Of a stretch of 36,123 nt of DNA, positions 13,244-22,395 are shown in pieces; the stretch's first letter is position 1, and each line of letters opens with the position of its first letter. The DNA comes from a virus. The DNA lies in the IMG/VR virus record IMGVR_UViG_3300020172_001959, positions 1 through 36,123 of that record. One strand, written 5' to 3'. The notes under the pieces are model-generated. The model did no database searches. It was not told the origin of the DNA and was given only the letters and a program-made list of their open reading frames with translations. The position numbers and the translations under genes were made by a program.

Positions 13244-14507
13244 ATGTGCCACCATCGATGTCTCCTATCGATAATACCCCCGCCGAATATAATAAACCGC
13301 TACCAGCGATAGTAGATTTTAATTGTAATTCATCAGCAGCAATTTCAATTCCACCGGTTGATGAAACATTCACATTAAACGTTGAGCCTGATAATGTTAA
13401 CCCATCACCGCCTGAATAAGATCCACCACCAGTAAATTGAACCCATTGTTGTCCTGAAAAACTAGTTAAATAATGATTTCCTTGAACCCATCCAGTTTTA
13501 CCATAGGTGGTACCTTCCATAATAAAAACAGATGCACCTTTTAATTCTACATATGCATCGGCATCAGATGATCTAGTTAATGTATAGTTAACCCCGTCAT
13601 CACTATATGTGTACATACCATTATCGGTAGTTGTTGATTGTCCTTTTAATAAAATTCTATATCCATCACCATGCGCCTGAGTTAATGCGTTATGTCCATC
13701 GATAATTAATGTACCAGTTGTACCAGTTAATGTTATATTTGAATCTGCTAATAAATTGGCAGCATCTTTCCATGATAGACCGGTAACGGCATTGTCTACG
13801 TAATCTTTATTAGCAGCATCGGACCCTGCTTGTGGAGTACCTACATTTGTTATTTTTGCGCCATTAACATCAACTGAACCAGTACCATTAGGGTCTAATG
13901 AAATATTACCATCGGTTACGGTGGAAGAAATGATATTTCCATTGATATTTAAATTATCAATAGTTAATTCTGTCAGTCCATCAATTGATGTGGTAGTAGA
14001 TCCAAGTGCAATAGTAGTAGATCCAATAGTTATTGAACTAGCAGTAGGAGCAGTCCAAGAAACAACACCGGCACCATTGGTAGTTAATATATAATTAGCA
14101 CTACCATCCGATCTTGGCAATGTATAAGCTCCTGCGATAGAAACCTTTCCCGTACCGTTTGGAGATAGTGTTAGATTTCCATTATTATCAGTAGTACTAA
14201 TGGTATTGCCATTTAGTTCTATATTATCTACTAATAAGTTATCTATTTTTTTATTTGAGTCTACAATAATTGCTGATGATGCGGTTAATGTACCAGCTGT
14301 ATGATCTAATCTATCAGTAAAAAATTTACCACCAATAACAACATGGTTAACTGCATTTCCTGCAGTTTCGGTGCCCATGCCGATATATAATCTATCACCG
14401 CCATTGCTGCCATTATCTGTCAATCCAGAGTATGCTAATTCCCCAGCACCCAACGTGGTTGGATTGCCAGCAACTTCTGAGCGTTTAATCTTGATTACGT
14501 TTGTCAT
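13239..14507 (-). CDS. Tail fibre protein
   Basis: A 422-residue fibre. Residues 1-50 are the attachment module (IKIKRSEVAGNPTTLGAGELAYSG, DRLYIGMGTE). Residues about 90-230 contain repeated fibre segments (DNIELNGNTISTTDNNGNLTLSPNGTGKV and a second similar copy DNLNINGNIISSTVTDGNISLDPNGTGSV). Then come KDYVDNAVTGLSWKDAANLLAD, a motif common to many phage fibres and collars, and a C terminus ending IGDIDGGTY. The last residues DGGTY recur in a neighbouring fibre. Function is host recognition or fibre structure. Confidence 0.85.
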   Translation of the reverse strand: MTNVIKIKRSEVAGNPTTLGAGELAYSGLTDNGSNGGDRLYIGMGTETAGNAVNHVVIGGKFFTDRLDHTAGTLTASSAIIVDSNKKIDNLLVDNIELNGNTISTTDNNGNLTLSPNGTGKVSIAGAYTLPRSDGSANYILTTNGAGVVSWTAPTASSITIGSTTIALGSTTTSIDGLTELTIDNLNINGNIISSTVTDGNISLDPNGTGSVDVNGAKITNVGTPQAGSDAANKDYVDNAVTGLSWKDAANLLADSNITLTGTTGTLIIDGHNALTQAHGDGYRILLKGQSTTTDNGMYTYSDDGVNYTLTRSSDADAYVELKGASVFIMEGTTYGKTGWVQGNHYLTSFSGQQWVQFTGGGSYSGGDGLTLSGSTFNVNVSSTGGIEIAADELQLKSTIAGSGLLYSAGVLSIGDIDGGTY

Positions 14508-14526
14508 TATTTTTCCTTATTTCACC

Positions 14527-14862
14527 TTAATACTGCCCGGAATCTAGTGTTTGGCCAGTTATCGTTGATGACGATACCCATTTATTAGATATGCTGTTGT
14601 ACATTAATATTGATCCATTCACTAAGTCCGAGGTATCAACATCTGGGATGTCTGATATTGTATTTATTCCTGGATCTCCTTTAACGCCTTGTGGACCTCG
14701 TGTTCCAGATGAATATGGCAAATCATTCCAGTACGTAATGCCATTGCCTATTTTAAATTTATCTGTATCTAACTCTACAGCTAGTTCACCTTCTGCCAAA
14801 ATTGGATTAGCTTCAAACCATTGTTGGGCACTGCCCCGTCTTATCTGAATTTGTACAGTCAT
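14527..14862 (-). CDS. Short fibre protein with Mtd_N-like module and collagen-like segment
   Basis: A 111-residue protein. RRGSAQQWFEANPILAEGELAVELDTDKFKIGNGITYWNDLPY (residues 8-50) is a classic match to the N-terminal domain of the major tropism determinant type found in fibres. Then GPQGVKGDPG is a short collagen-like run. The last 45 residues end TGQTLDSGQY. It overlaps its upstream neighbour by one base (TAATG). It may be a small whisker or a base onto which longer fibres dock. Confidence 0.8.
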   Translation of the reverse strand: MTVQIQIRRGSAQQWFEANPILAEGELAVELDTDKFKIGNGITYWNDLPYSSGTRGPQGVKGDPGINTISDIPDVDTSDLVNGSILMYNSISNKWVSSSTITGQTLDSGQY

Positions 14863-15377
14863 TATATTGTACCCCCATCAATTGCTTGAATCCCGCCATA
14901 TACTGAAAATGGATATCCTCCGTCTAGGTTGCCAGTCATAGCCATTGTGTTTATTTCAACAGTAACTGCATCATTTATTGCAGTCGCAGTAACACCATTC
15001 CCAGTAAAGTTAATACTGTATGTATGAGATGAAATTATAGTGCCATCATTTTCAGATATTAAGTTAGATGTTAACAGATTAGTAGTATCAGTTAATTGAC
15101 TAATATCAGTTGGTGGTGCAGTAACGCTAATAATTCCATTTGTGATTGTAATATTATTACCAATTTTAACACCACCAAGCCTATTTTCTGTTGCAATTGG
15201 TAGGTTATAAGACCCAGACCCAGACCCATTGGATAATAATATACCACCTACTGTTTTTCCATCGCTAACACGTAAATCACCTAGTTTTTCATTATAAAAG
15301 ATCATACCTTTTTCACCGGTAAATTGATCGGCTTCTATGGTATTAACACGACTAGATCTTATTTTCTGAATTGTCAT
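14862..15377 (-). CDS. Short tail fibre protein, paralogue of the large fibre N terminus
   Basis: A 171-residue protein. Residues about 25-50 are a degenerate attachment module (KGMIFYNEKLGDLRVSDGKTVGG). Residues about 57-85 (GSYNLPIATENRLGGVKIGNN) match GSYTLPIATSSSLGGVEIGNN in the 1356-residue fibre next door, so the two share ancestry. It ends QAIDGGTI, like the 422-residue fibre. It overlaps the upstream gene by 4 nt and the downstream gene by 1 nt, so all three are co-translated. Confidence 0.8.
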   Translation of the reverse strand: MTIQKIRSSRVNTIEADQFTGEKGMIFYNEKLGDLRVSDGKTVGGILLSNGSGSGSYNLPIATENRLGGVKIGNNITITNGIISVTAPPTDISQLTDTTNLLTSNLISENDGTIISSHTYSINFTGNGVTATAINDAVTVEINTMAMTGNLDGGYPFSVYGGIQAIDGGTI

Positions 15378-15676
15378 TTTATTAGCCTTAATAATTCGGT
15401 TAACTCATCTGCTTCTTGCATTTGAAATACCTTGATTCTCTCTTCGTCATCATCGGTAATTTCTTGCTGAGTTAAATCATCAATTACATCACTTTCTTTA
15501 CCATTAGCAGCTTTTTTCATTTCTAATTCTTGTTGTAATGGTGATACAAATACTGGATTAGGATCTAATTCACTTGGGTCAGTTTTATCTTGCGATGGCA
15601 TATCAATTTCAGGATCACCATCTCCGTTTATTTTTATGTTAATTGGTACATTGATTGTAAATTCTTTAGCTCTCAT
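15374..15676 (-). CDS. Small acidic virion-associated protein, PLQQ family
   Basis: A 100-residue protein. The start is taken at 15676 (MRAKEFTINVPINIK) because the longer frame would overlap the large fibre gene. PVFVSPLQQELEMKKAANG (about 52-70) matches KFVPPLQQKIELMKKLAG in the 19764-20009 protein on the other side of the large fibre. The rest is acidic (DDDEERIKVFQMQEADELTELL). MRAKEF resembles the capsid-targeting-like starts elsewhere. The start lies only 5 nt after a late box GATAAATA, so the mRNA may be leaderless. Confidence 0.65.
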   Translation of the reverse strand: MRAKEFTINVPINIKINGDGDPEIDMPSQDKTDPSELDPNPVFVSPLQQELEMKKAANGKESDVIDDLTQQEITDDDEERIKVFQMQEADELTELLRLIK

Positions 15677-15681
15677 ATCTA

Positions 15682-15689
15682 TATTTATC
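15682..15689 (-). promoter_or_regulatory. Late-type promoter box close to a start codon
   Basis: GATAAATA on the minus strand, 5 nt before the ATG at 15676. It lies in the 14-nt gap between the large fibre gene and the PLQQ protein. Confidence 0.4.
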
Positions 15690-15690
15690 T

Positions 15691-18600
15691 TTATATCCAG
15701 GTGCCAGCTACGGTATTTGCACCAATTGCACCTAATGGTGTTAATCGTATCCAACTTTGCGGATTTACGGTGACGGCAGTACCGTTGGTTGTAAATCCAA
15801 TATTAGGTATAATTGTCCCACCTGTAGCACCTATATCTATCATTCCGGTGATGCGATGACTGTATTCAGTGCCTTGAACATTGGCACTACTGCAAATGTT
15901 GAACAACGTAGTAGTAAAGTTTGATGTTATCATTTCGTAAACTAACACTGATGTATTATTAGCAGAGTTAGTGCTATCAGCATAGATGCTTATTCTGGTA
16001 GGAGTTGCTCCACCGCTGAACGTAAATAAACTCTGCTTTCCTGAAGGCCCGTTAGCGGTAAACACGAGTTCAAACTCATATCTAGTATTTGCAGTGACTG
16101 TGGCACCAACGCCGAAAATACTATACATAGTGTTAGCTGTGGTATTTCCTATAGTACGAGAAGAATTTAATGCGTAGTATAAAGTACCATTTCCATAACC
16201 TGTATAAGTGTTAGCACTTATTACCCCACCGCTTGCTGTTATAGTTGTACCATCAACTTTAGCAATCCCAAATGTACTAGATGATGCTTTATCTATAGTC
16301 CCGCCTAATGTAATAGTTCCAGTTGTTGTTATAGTGCCGCCTGTTAATGTGATACCACTTACGTTCCCAGACGTTGCTATACTAGTTACTGTTCCAGTAT
16401 TATTTGTTTTACTATTAAATGTGTTCCAATCAGTAGAACTCAGATACCCATTAGAAGTACTGCTTGCCTGTGATATACTAACAGTTGGAGTTGTTCCTGA
16501 TGTAACATTAATAGGGGCGGTTCCACTAACACTTGTAATTTTGTTATTAAAAGTATTCCAATCGGTAGAACTTAAATAACCATTAGTAGTTCCATTTGAT
16601 TGACTAATACTGATAGTCGGGGTAGTTCCACCAGTAGAACTAATTGGTGATGAACCACTTACGCCAGTGATATAAGTTCCAGCTACTTGTGCACCGACTG
16701 TGTGATAGTCTACTGTTATTGCAGAACTGCCATCAAACGTTGAATTAGCACTTGCACCTCCTGCTGTAGCAAATGTTACACTGTGTCTAACATTATTTGA
16801 TGAACCACTGATACTACCAACAATTTGATTAGCAAATGTTGCTGTTCCAGTTTCATCAATATCAACTACATCAGCAGCAATACCATTGACTACAAAATGT
16901 ATATGGTCGCCACCAATAACTAAATCACTTGATATTGAATTTAAATATACTGCATTTGGTAATGTTAAACTGTTGCCGTCACTAGTGAATGAACTTGAGT
17001 TCATTCCAAATTCACCATAGAAGGTAGATGCAGTTCCGTAGTTGTTACTTACAATATAATTGGTGCTAGAATTCGAACCACTACTAGTGTTTTGTAATAT
17101 AATTTGATTGTAACTATTAGCTGAACTGCTAAAGTCAGCCATTATACCTGTGTCGGAATAACTTAAAACACCGTAATTAAATGCACCGTGATTAGATAAT
17201 ATACTTACATTTTGTGTGGCAGTAAAATTCCCAGCATCTAAGCCACCGGTATTATCTCTTAACGCGATAGTATTAGCTGTACTGGCTGATGTAGCATCAG
17301 ACGTAACAGTTACAACACCATTTAATGTACTAGTTGATATATGATTTATACCAGTAACACTTATTACTCCTGTACTTGATATAGTTACATTATTAGTACC
17401 ACTGACAACGATACCAGAACCAGCAGATATACTAGTGACACCATTATTGTTAAGTGTAATGCTACCACCTAATGATACAACTCCGCCGCCACTCATTCCG
17501 GTACCTGCTATAACTGTTATACTACTGTAAGCTAATTTAGAGTTAGTAATACTTCCTATGTCAAGTGTGTTAGTAATATCAGAACTTTGAACATGTACTA
17601 CGCCAGTATAAGCATCGATCCCATCAAATTGTATTGATGAAACCCCTGAAACTGGAGGTATGTATTCCCATTCGGTGCCGTTATATATAATAAAACCACC
17701 TTGATCATATGATTTACTACCGCTTCCTATATCTCTAGTACCAGAAGAACTAATTGAATATTCCCAACCTGCTTGTGCTGTTACCCCACCTGCTGTAGTT
17801 TGTGTTATAACTGGTGTGTTATTAGTTGCATTCCATGTACCTTTATAAACAATTGATTGTGGAATTGGTGCCCAGCTCAGGGTTCCAGTTGTAGTATTTC
17901 CATTGATATCAGTTCCACCTGCAACCCCATCAGTTCTTAAATAGTAACCAATATATCCAGATTGGCTTGGAATAATTGTAGGTGCTGTAATTTGTCTTGT
18001 GCTATCTCTAAAAGTAATACCGCCAGTAGCATTACCTACAAAACTTAACCCAATTGAAGTAATATCAGCAGTAATCGGTTGAATAGTCACCGAATCATTC
18101 GGAGTAGTTTGGAAACGAACTCTCGTTCCTGCTTGTGTATCTGTAAAGTTTTGTGCTGCTTGGATATTAATACGTCCAATAGTGCTGATGTAACCAGTGG
18201 TCCCCCAACCTTGTGTACTAATTCTTAAAAGTGTATCGTTATTAACTGTGGCGGATGGATTTAGAGCAGTTCCATTTGCCTGTCTCGCAGCAATAACTGA
18301 ATATGCACCAGAACCAAAGCTATCCATATTAACACGAGTAGCAACCCCGTCCTTCCCAGCCATCGTTAATAATGTATCTGGAAAGTTTCGCTCCCTAACA
18401 TACCCAGCTGTATTGCCTGTAATAGTTAATGCACTTTGAGTAGTTGTTATAGAACTAGGTGTATTAATTGTTGTTAACCCTACGCGATCCACCTTGAATG
18501 TAATTTGACCAGCTGGACTGTTAACAGCAATTGGTCTATTGAATAGAACACGTCCGGTGGCAGTTGTAATACCAATTTCAATATCTCGTGTTGGATCTGT

Positions 18601-19761
18601 AATTCTAATTTTATTATCACGTAACGTAAATTCACCTACAATAAGACCAGCACCACCCGCAATGTATAAATTGCCATCTCTAGCGCCGATTGCTTGGTCA
18701 TTACCTAATGTTTCGTCTTGTAAGTAAATAGTTCCTGTACCGAACCATATTTCTTTGAATCTATTATTTGGAGAGCCTAAATTCCAGACACCATTAGTAA
18801 ATGGAATAATATCGCTATGTACAACAATTTTACCACCCGGACCAGAATTTAATGTAATATCAGTATTATCGATAGTGGTTATACTTAATCCGGCGTTTGT
18901 TGTATCACGAGCAACGGTAGTAGCTACTGATGTATGACCAGGTTGTCCATTTGTTAGATCAGCGTATGGTCTTGCGGATTGTCCTGAAGGAAAGTTTCTA
19001 TCAGTAATAATAAAATACTTACCAGTATCATCAGTACCTTGATGAATAATAGTACTACCAACAGGAATAGCAGCACCGCCTATAATATCCCCGTTTTGTA
19101 ATATGGGATTTGGAATAGTAGTTAACTGATATACAGTATAAGGAACCCCAGTTATACCGTTGGTTAATCCGTATATTGGTGGAACCAATTCTGCTACATC
19201 TCCATTATCTGTAATAGCAGCTATATAGACATTAGAAATATTGGCTACAATACTACCACTACCTTTAATAATACTACCAACCATTTCATCAGGATGTAAT
19301 AAATCAAGTACACGCATACCATAATTAGCAAATAATCCAGAACCTTTTGGACTTATTACAATATCAGCATTATTAATACTACCGAATATAGATTGAATTG
19401 CGGTTGATGGGGTAGGATTAGTATCTATATATAAGTCACCCAAGTCATTATAATTTGCAAATAAATTATTAACCCAAGTTTCAGTTGCGATCCCAGTGAA
19501 ATCAACACTAATTTTACCATTTACATCTATATTAATATTATTACCGATTTCAACACCACCTAAACTAGATGATGTAGCAATTGGTAAAGTATAACTTCCA
19601 CTACTGCCACCAGTAATAATTATTCCACCCGGTGTAGAACCATCACCGATTCTTAGCGTATTGGTATTACTATCATACCAAATTCTATTAGTATCACCAA
19701 TGCGAGTATTGCCATCATCATAGCCACGATAGCTTGAAAATAAATCTTGAGTAAATGCCAC
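15691..19761 (-). CDS. Large tail fibre protein
   Basis: The largest protein here at 1356 residues. Residues 1-60 are an attachment module (NTLRIGDGSTPGG). Residues about 55-75 repeat a segment shared with the 171-residue fibre. A long middle has fibre repeats, including FRDSTRQITAPTIIPSQSGYIGYYL and VSGVSSIQFDG. Near residues 1090-1200 two copies of NGYLSSTDWNTFN with SVSGTAPINVTSGTTPT-like spacers form tandem stalk repeats. The last 190 residues (from YTGYGNGTLYYALNSSRTIG) are a distinct terminal domain, probably receptor-binding, ending NTVAGTWI. It is Ser/Thr/Asn/Gly-rich, as expected for a long trimeric fibre, with the fibre chaperone gene further along the same cassette. Confidence 0.88.
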   Translation of the reverse strand: MAFTQDLFSSYRGYDDGNTRIGDTNRIWYDSNTNTLRIGDGSTPGGIIITGGSSGSYTLPIATSSSLGGVEIGNNINIDVNGKISVDFTGIATETWVNNLFANYNDLGDLYIDTNPTPSTAIQSIFGSINNADIVISPKGSGLFANYGMRVLDLLHPDEMVGSIIKGSGSIVANISNVYIAAITDNGDVAELVPPIYGLTNGITGVPYTVYQLTTIPNPILQNGDIIGGAAIPVGSTIIHQGTDDTGKYFIITDRNFPSGQSARPYADLTNGQPGHTSVATTVARDTTNAGLSITTIDNTDITLNSGPGGKIVVHSDIIPFTNGVWNLGSPNNRFKEIWFGTGTIYLQDETLGNDQAIGARDGNLYIAGGAGLIVGEFTLRDNKIRITDPTRDIEIGITTATGRVLFNRPIAVNSPAGQITFKVDRVGLTTINTPSSITTTQSALTITGNTAGYVRERNFPDTLLTMAGKDGVATRVNMDSFGSGAYSVIAARQANGTALNPSATVNNDTLLRISTQGWGTTGYISTIGRINIQAAQNFTDTQAGTRVRFQTTPNDSVTIQPITADITSIGLSFVGNATGGITFRDSTRQITAPTIIPSQSGYIGYYLRTDGVAGGTDINGNTTTGTLSWAPIPQSIVYKGTWNATNNTPVITQTTAGGVTAQAGWEYSISSSGTRDIGSGSKSYDQGGFIIYNGTEWEYIPPVSGVSSIQFDGIDAYTGVVHVQSSDITNTLDIGSITNSKLAYSSITVIAGTGMSGGGVVSLGGSITLNNNGVTSISAGSGIVVSGTNNVTISSTGVISVTGINHISTSTLNGVVTVTSDATSASTANTIALRDNTGGLDAGNFTATQNVSILSNHGAFNYGVLSYSDTGIMADFSSSANSYNQIILQNTSSGSNSSTNYIVSNNYGTASTFYGEFGMNSSSFTSDGNSLTLPNAVYLNSISSDLVIGGDHIHFVVNGIAADVVDIDETGTATFANQIVGSISGSSNNVRHSVTFATAGGASANSTFDGSSAITVDYHTVGAQVAGTYITGVSGSSPISSTGGTTPTISISQSNGTTNGYLSSTDWNTFNNKITSVSGTAPINVTSGTTPTVSISQASSTSNGYLSSTDWNTFNSKTNNTGTVTSIATSGNVSGITLTGGTITTTGTITLGGTIDKASSSTFGIAKVDGTTITASGGVISANTYTGYGNGTLYYALNSSRTIGNTTANTMYSIFGVGATVTANTRYEFELVFTANGPSGKQSLFTFSGGATPTRISIYADSTNSANNTSVLVYEMITSNFTTTLFNICSSANVQGTEYSHRITGMIDIGATGGTIIPNIGFTTNGTAVTVNPQSWIRLTPLGAIGANTVAGTWI

Positions 19762-19763
19762 TA

Positions 19764-20009
19764 TTAATCCTCGAATGGGCCGTCATCATCAAATGCTACT
19801 GATGAATGAATACCGGCTAATTTTTTCATTAACTCTATTTTTTGTTGTAATGGTGGGACAAACTTATCAGTATCTAATGCTGATTCAGTACCAGTTGACA
19901 CCGGTGCAGAACCACTATTATTAACATTTACTATAACAGGTGGTTGTTTTTCTTCTTCTGTGGCATCCAATAACTCTGCTATGCTATGTAATATATCACT
20001 CATTTTCAT
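19764..20009 (-). CDS. Small virion-associated protein, PLQQ family
   Basis: An 81-residue protein. It begins MKMSDILHSIAELLDATEEE, similar to capsid-targeting starts. The C-terminal half has FVPPLQQKIELMKKLAG (about 50-66), shared with the 15374-15676 protein, and an acidic end (DDDGPFED). It lies 2 nt from the large fibre start and is probably co-translated with it. The PLQQ motif may bind a common virion partner. Function unknown. Confidence 0.65.
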   Translation of the reverse strand: MKMSDILHSIAELLDATEEEKQPPVIVNVNNSGSAPVSTGTESALDTDKFVPPLQQKIELMKKLAGIHSSVAFDDDGPFED

Positions 20010-20021
20010 TATATAAATCCT

Positions 20022-20282
20022 TTATGCTATCCATGGACGACCTAGTAATAACCCACTTATATTTGGATTATCAATGATTGTATTGCCATTATACTGTGTT
20101 GGCAATTCGGTGATATCATATATATTTCTAGCGCGATAAAACTGTTTTGTAGTATCAGGTCCACTTGCAATAGTGCCGTCAATGTTTAGTGTATAACCCT
20201 GACGTTTTAGTGCTGCTAGGTCTAGTTTAGCTTTCTGTCTAGCTTCCTTCGTAGATAATGTAGAAATTCCGTTTGCTGCCAT
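20022..20282 (-). CDS. Small virion protein conserved in T4-like phages
   Basis: An 86-residue protein: MAANGISTLSTKEARQKAKLDLAALKRQG, then ITELPTQYNGNTIIDNPN and GLLLGRPWIA at the end. I recall similar proteins with the same start and the LPTQY..N.I.DNPN..GL..GRPW end in T4-like cyanophages, with unknown role. It opens the fibre transcription unit, with a TAAATA box 19 nt upstream. Confidence 0.7.
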   Translation of the reverse strand: MAANGISTLSTKEARQKAKLDLAALKRQGYTLNIDGTIASGPDTTKQFYRARNIYDITELPTQYNGNTIIDNPNISGLLLGRPWIA

Positions 20283-20300
20283 AATTTTTCCTCTATTCTA

Positions 20301-20315
20301 TATTTAGCTTAAATA
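20301..20315. promoter_or_regulatory. Divergent TAAATA boxes in a palindrome
   Basis: TATTTA-GCT-TAAATA is an exact palindrome apart from its 3-nt centre. The minus box (20306-20301) is 19 nt from the small virion gene and well placed. The plus box is only 4 nt from the ALAS ATG, so it could only give a leaderless transcript. Confidence 0.4.
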
Positions 20316-20319
20316 CCAA

Positions 20320-21516
20320 ATGATTAACAAAGAACCCTTCAACAAACTTATAGATAATTTAAAAGAAACTGGAAAGTATAGAGTTTTTAATGACATACTA
20401 CGAGAACAAGGTAAGTTCCCAAATGCCATATGGTATGGTCCATATGCAATTAAGAATATTATCAATTGGTGTAGTAATGATTACTTAGGTATGGGTCAGC
20501 ATAAAGTAGTTTTAGATGCTATGCGAACTGCATTAGATATGACCGGAGCAGGTTCAGGTGGAACTAGGAATATATCTGGAACCAGTCATTATCATGTAGC
20601 GTTAGAGCATGAATTGGCATCGTTACACAAAAAAGAACGCGCATTATTATTTTCTAGTGCATATGTAGCAAATGAATGGAGTTTAATTGCATTAAGTAAA
20701 ATAATTCCTAATATTGAATTTATCAGTGATAGTAAGAATCATAATAGTTTAATTGTTGGTATGAGCCATAGTAGAGCACCTAAACAGATATTCAAGCATA
20801 ATGATTTGGCTGATTTAGAAAATTGTTTAATACAAGCAGTTAAAAATGAGAATATCCCATGTATAGTATTTGAAAGCATATACTCAATGGAAGGTGATAT
20901 TAGCCACATTAAAGAAATATGTGATTTAGCTGATAAGTATAATGCAATTACTTATCTTGATGAAGTACATGCAGTTGGGTTATACGGTGACCACGGTGCA
21001 GGTAAGTTAGAAGACCTTGGATTACAAGATCGCGTTGATATAGTTAATGGTACACTCGGTAAAGCTTACGGAGTTCAAGGTGGTTATATAGCCGCTGATA
21101 ATGTTGTGGTAGATGCTATAAGAAGCATAGCTGCTGGTTTTATATTCTCAACTAGTTTGAGTCCAGTGATTTGTGCTGGTGCATTGGCTGCTGTTAAGTA
21201 TTTAAAAGAACATAATGAGTTAAGAGTAAAGCACCAAGAACGAGCTAGAAAATTGAAGCATAGAATGCAAAAAGCTGGTATTCCAGTAATGGATAGTAGT
21301 ACCCATATTATACCTGTATTGATTGGTGATTCAAGACGAGCAAAAGAGATAAGTGATGTTTTGTTGAATGAATATAATATATATGTTCAAGCCATCAATT
21401 ATCCAACAGTTGAAGTTGGTACGGAGCGGTTACGATTTGCACCCGCTCCGTTACACGATGACGGTATGATTGAAGATTTGATTAACGCATTATCTAAAAT
21501 ACTCAAATCTTCGTAA
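20320..21516 (+). CDS. hemA: 5-aminolevulinate synthase (auxiliary metabolic gene)
   Basis: A full-length 398-residue PLP enzyme that condenses glycine and succinyl-CoA to 5-aminolevulinate, the Shemin entry to haem and other tetrapyrroles. Family marks: [12 protein letters not shown] (50-61), [12 protein letters not shown] (81-92), SIYSMEGD (187-193), [12 protein letters not shown] with D214 and H217, the PLP lysine K248 in [12 protein letters not shown], and [15 protein letters not shown] near the end. GTLGKAYG and TRNISGT separate it from related oxoamine synthases such as Kbl and BioF. Typical ALAS is about 400 residues, so nothing is missing. It lies on the opposite strand from its structural neighbours with no clear Shine-Dalgarno. 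ALAS is mainly alphaproteobacterial among bacteria, which hints at the source. Confidence 0.93.
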   Translation: MINKEPFNKLIDNLKETGKYRVFNDILREQGKFPNAIWYGPYAIKNIINWCSNDYLGMGQHKVVLDAMRTALDMTGAGSGGTRNISGTSHYHVALEHELASLHKKERALLFSSAYVANEWSLIALSKIIPNIEFISDSKNHNSLIVGMSHSRAPKQIFKHNDLADLENCLIQAVKNENIPCIVFESIYSMEGDISHIKEICDLADKYNAITYLDEVHAVGLYGDHGAGKLEDLGLQDRVDIVNGTLGKAYGVQGGYIAADNVVVDAIRSIAAGFIFSTSLSPVICAGALAAVKYLKEHNELRVKHQERARKLKHRMQKAGIPVMDSSTHIIPVLIGDSRRAKEISDVLLNEYNIYVQAINYPTVEVGTERLRFAPAPLHDDGMIEDLINALSKILKSS

Positions 21517-21576
21517 ACAATACCTTCTAAACCGCAGCCAAATTTTGCTAATACATAAAAGATGGCTGTAATCATA

Positions 21577-22380
21577 TTATTTCCCACATTTTGCTTTTTT
21601 AGCATTAGTTAATACACCGTAATCAACCGGCCATAATTGATTTAATGGTAATTCAGTAGCATTAGCTGGATAGGCAAATGTAACACTTGATAATTGTTGA
21701 ATTTGTGCAATTGGTGCACGAACAGTTGTTAAATCGTTGCCTTGACCGCCCTCATGTTTAAACAAGAATCCAGCTACTTCGTTGGTAGTAGAATCGATTA
21801 CAATTTTGAAGAATGCATGTGGAACAACTACTTTATTTGCACCAATAGTTTTATCACCATCGCCATATATAGGACCAGCGTAAACCACAATCGGGTGCTG
21901 ACGCTGAGTTGCCCAACCTCGAACATTCGTCTCCATTAATTTCCAAATTCCACGGTTTAGACCTGGTAACTGAGGAAACATATTGGTTAATAAAAAACTT
22001 TCTTTTTCAAATTGATCAAAACTGCTCATGTCAGCATTTGGTGCAACGTGACCTATATCGTACCCTGATTTAGCATAATCTGCTAATTCTGCTCTACTAC
22101 CTTTTGGTAAGCTTTGGTCTGGTGCAAATCCATTAGAACGTGGAACGCAACCAAGCGCATATTCTGGGTAAAGTGTATAAGATACCCAAACTGGTAATTT
22201 AGCAGCGGTGTCATTTAGAGTAACATATCCAGCACGACAAATTGCTACACCTTGTTTAGTGGTTTGTGGAAATCCATATGGTGATTGAACTTGACATTTT
22301 TCAATTGGGTACGGTGCTGCTTGATCCCATGCTTGCGCTTGCATTGCAAACATAGATAATACTAACAATAGATATTTCAT
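21577..22380 (-). CDS. Secreted DNA/RNA non-specific endonuclease
   Basis: A 267-residue nuclease of the NUC (Serratia/NucA) family. Residues 1-17 are a signal peptide (MKYLLLVLSMFAMQAQA). The catalytic block is GYDIGHVAPNADM, with the metal-binding Asn at N142 and Glu at E150 (LNRGIWKLME). The usual DRGH is DIGH here (108-111): the histidine base is kept but the arginine is lost. Several paired cysteines (29, 48, 78, 265) fit an exported protein. It may degrade host DNA or competing DNA from outside the cytoplasm. A weak late box (TTAAATA) is 17 nt upstream. Confidence 0.85.
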   Translation of the reverse strand: MKYLLLVLSMFAMQAQAWDQAAPYPIEKCQVQSPYGFPQTTKQGVAICRAGYVTLNDTAAKLPVWVSYTLYPEYALGCVPRSNGFAPDQSLPKGSRAELADYAKSGYDIGHVAPNADMSSFDQFEKESFLLTNMFPQLPGLNRGIWKLMETNVRGWATQRQHPIVVYAGPIYGDGDKTIGANKVVVPHAFFKIVIDSTTNEVAGFLFKHEGGQGNDLTTVRAPIAQIQQLSSVTFAYPANATELPLNQLWPVDYGVLTNAKKAKCGK

Positions 22381-22395
22381 AATTAATCCTTTAAT

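Noticed and set aside
15986-18937. Long open frames on the plus strand opposite the 1356-residue fibre
   Set aside because: They are antisense shadows of a low-complexity Ser/Thr/Val-rich gene, with no ribosome sites and no recognisable products.
21399-21605. A 68-residue minus-strand ORF after ALAS
   Set aside because: It overlaps the conserved C terminus of ALAS and the end of the nuclease gene, with no family match.
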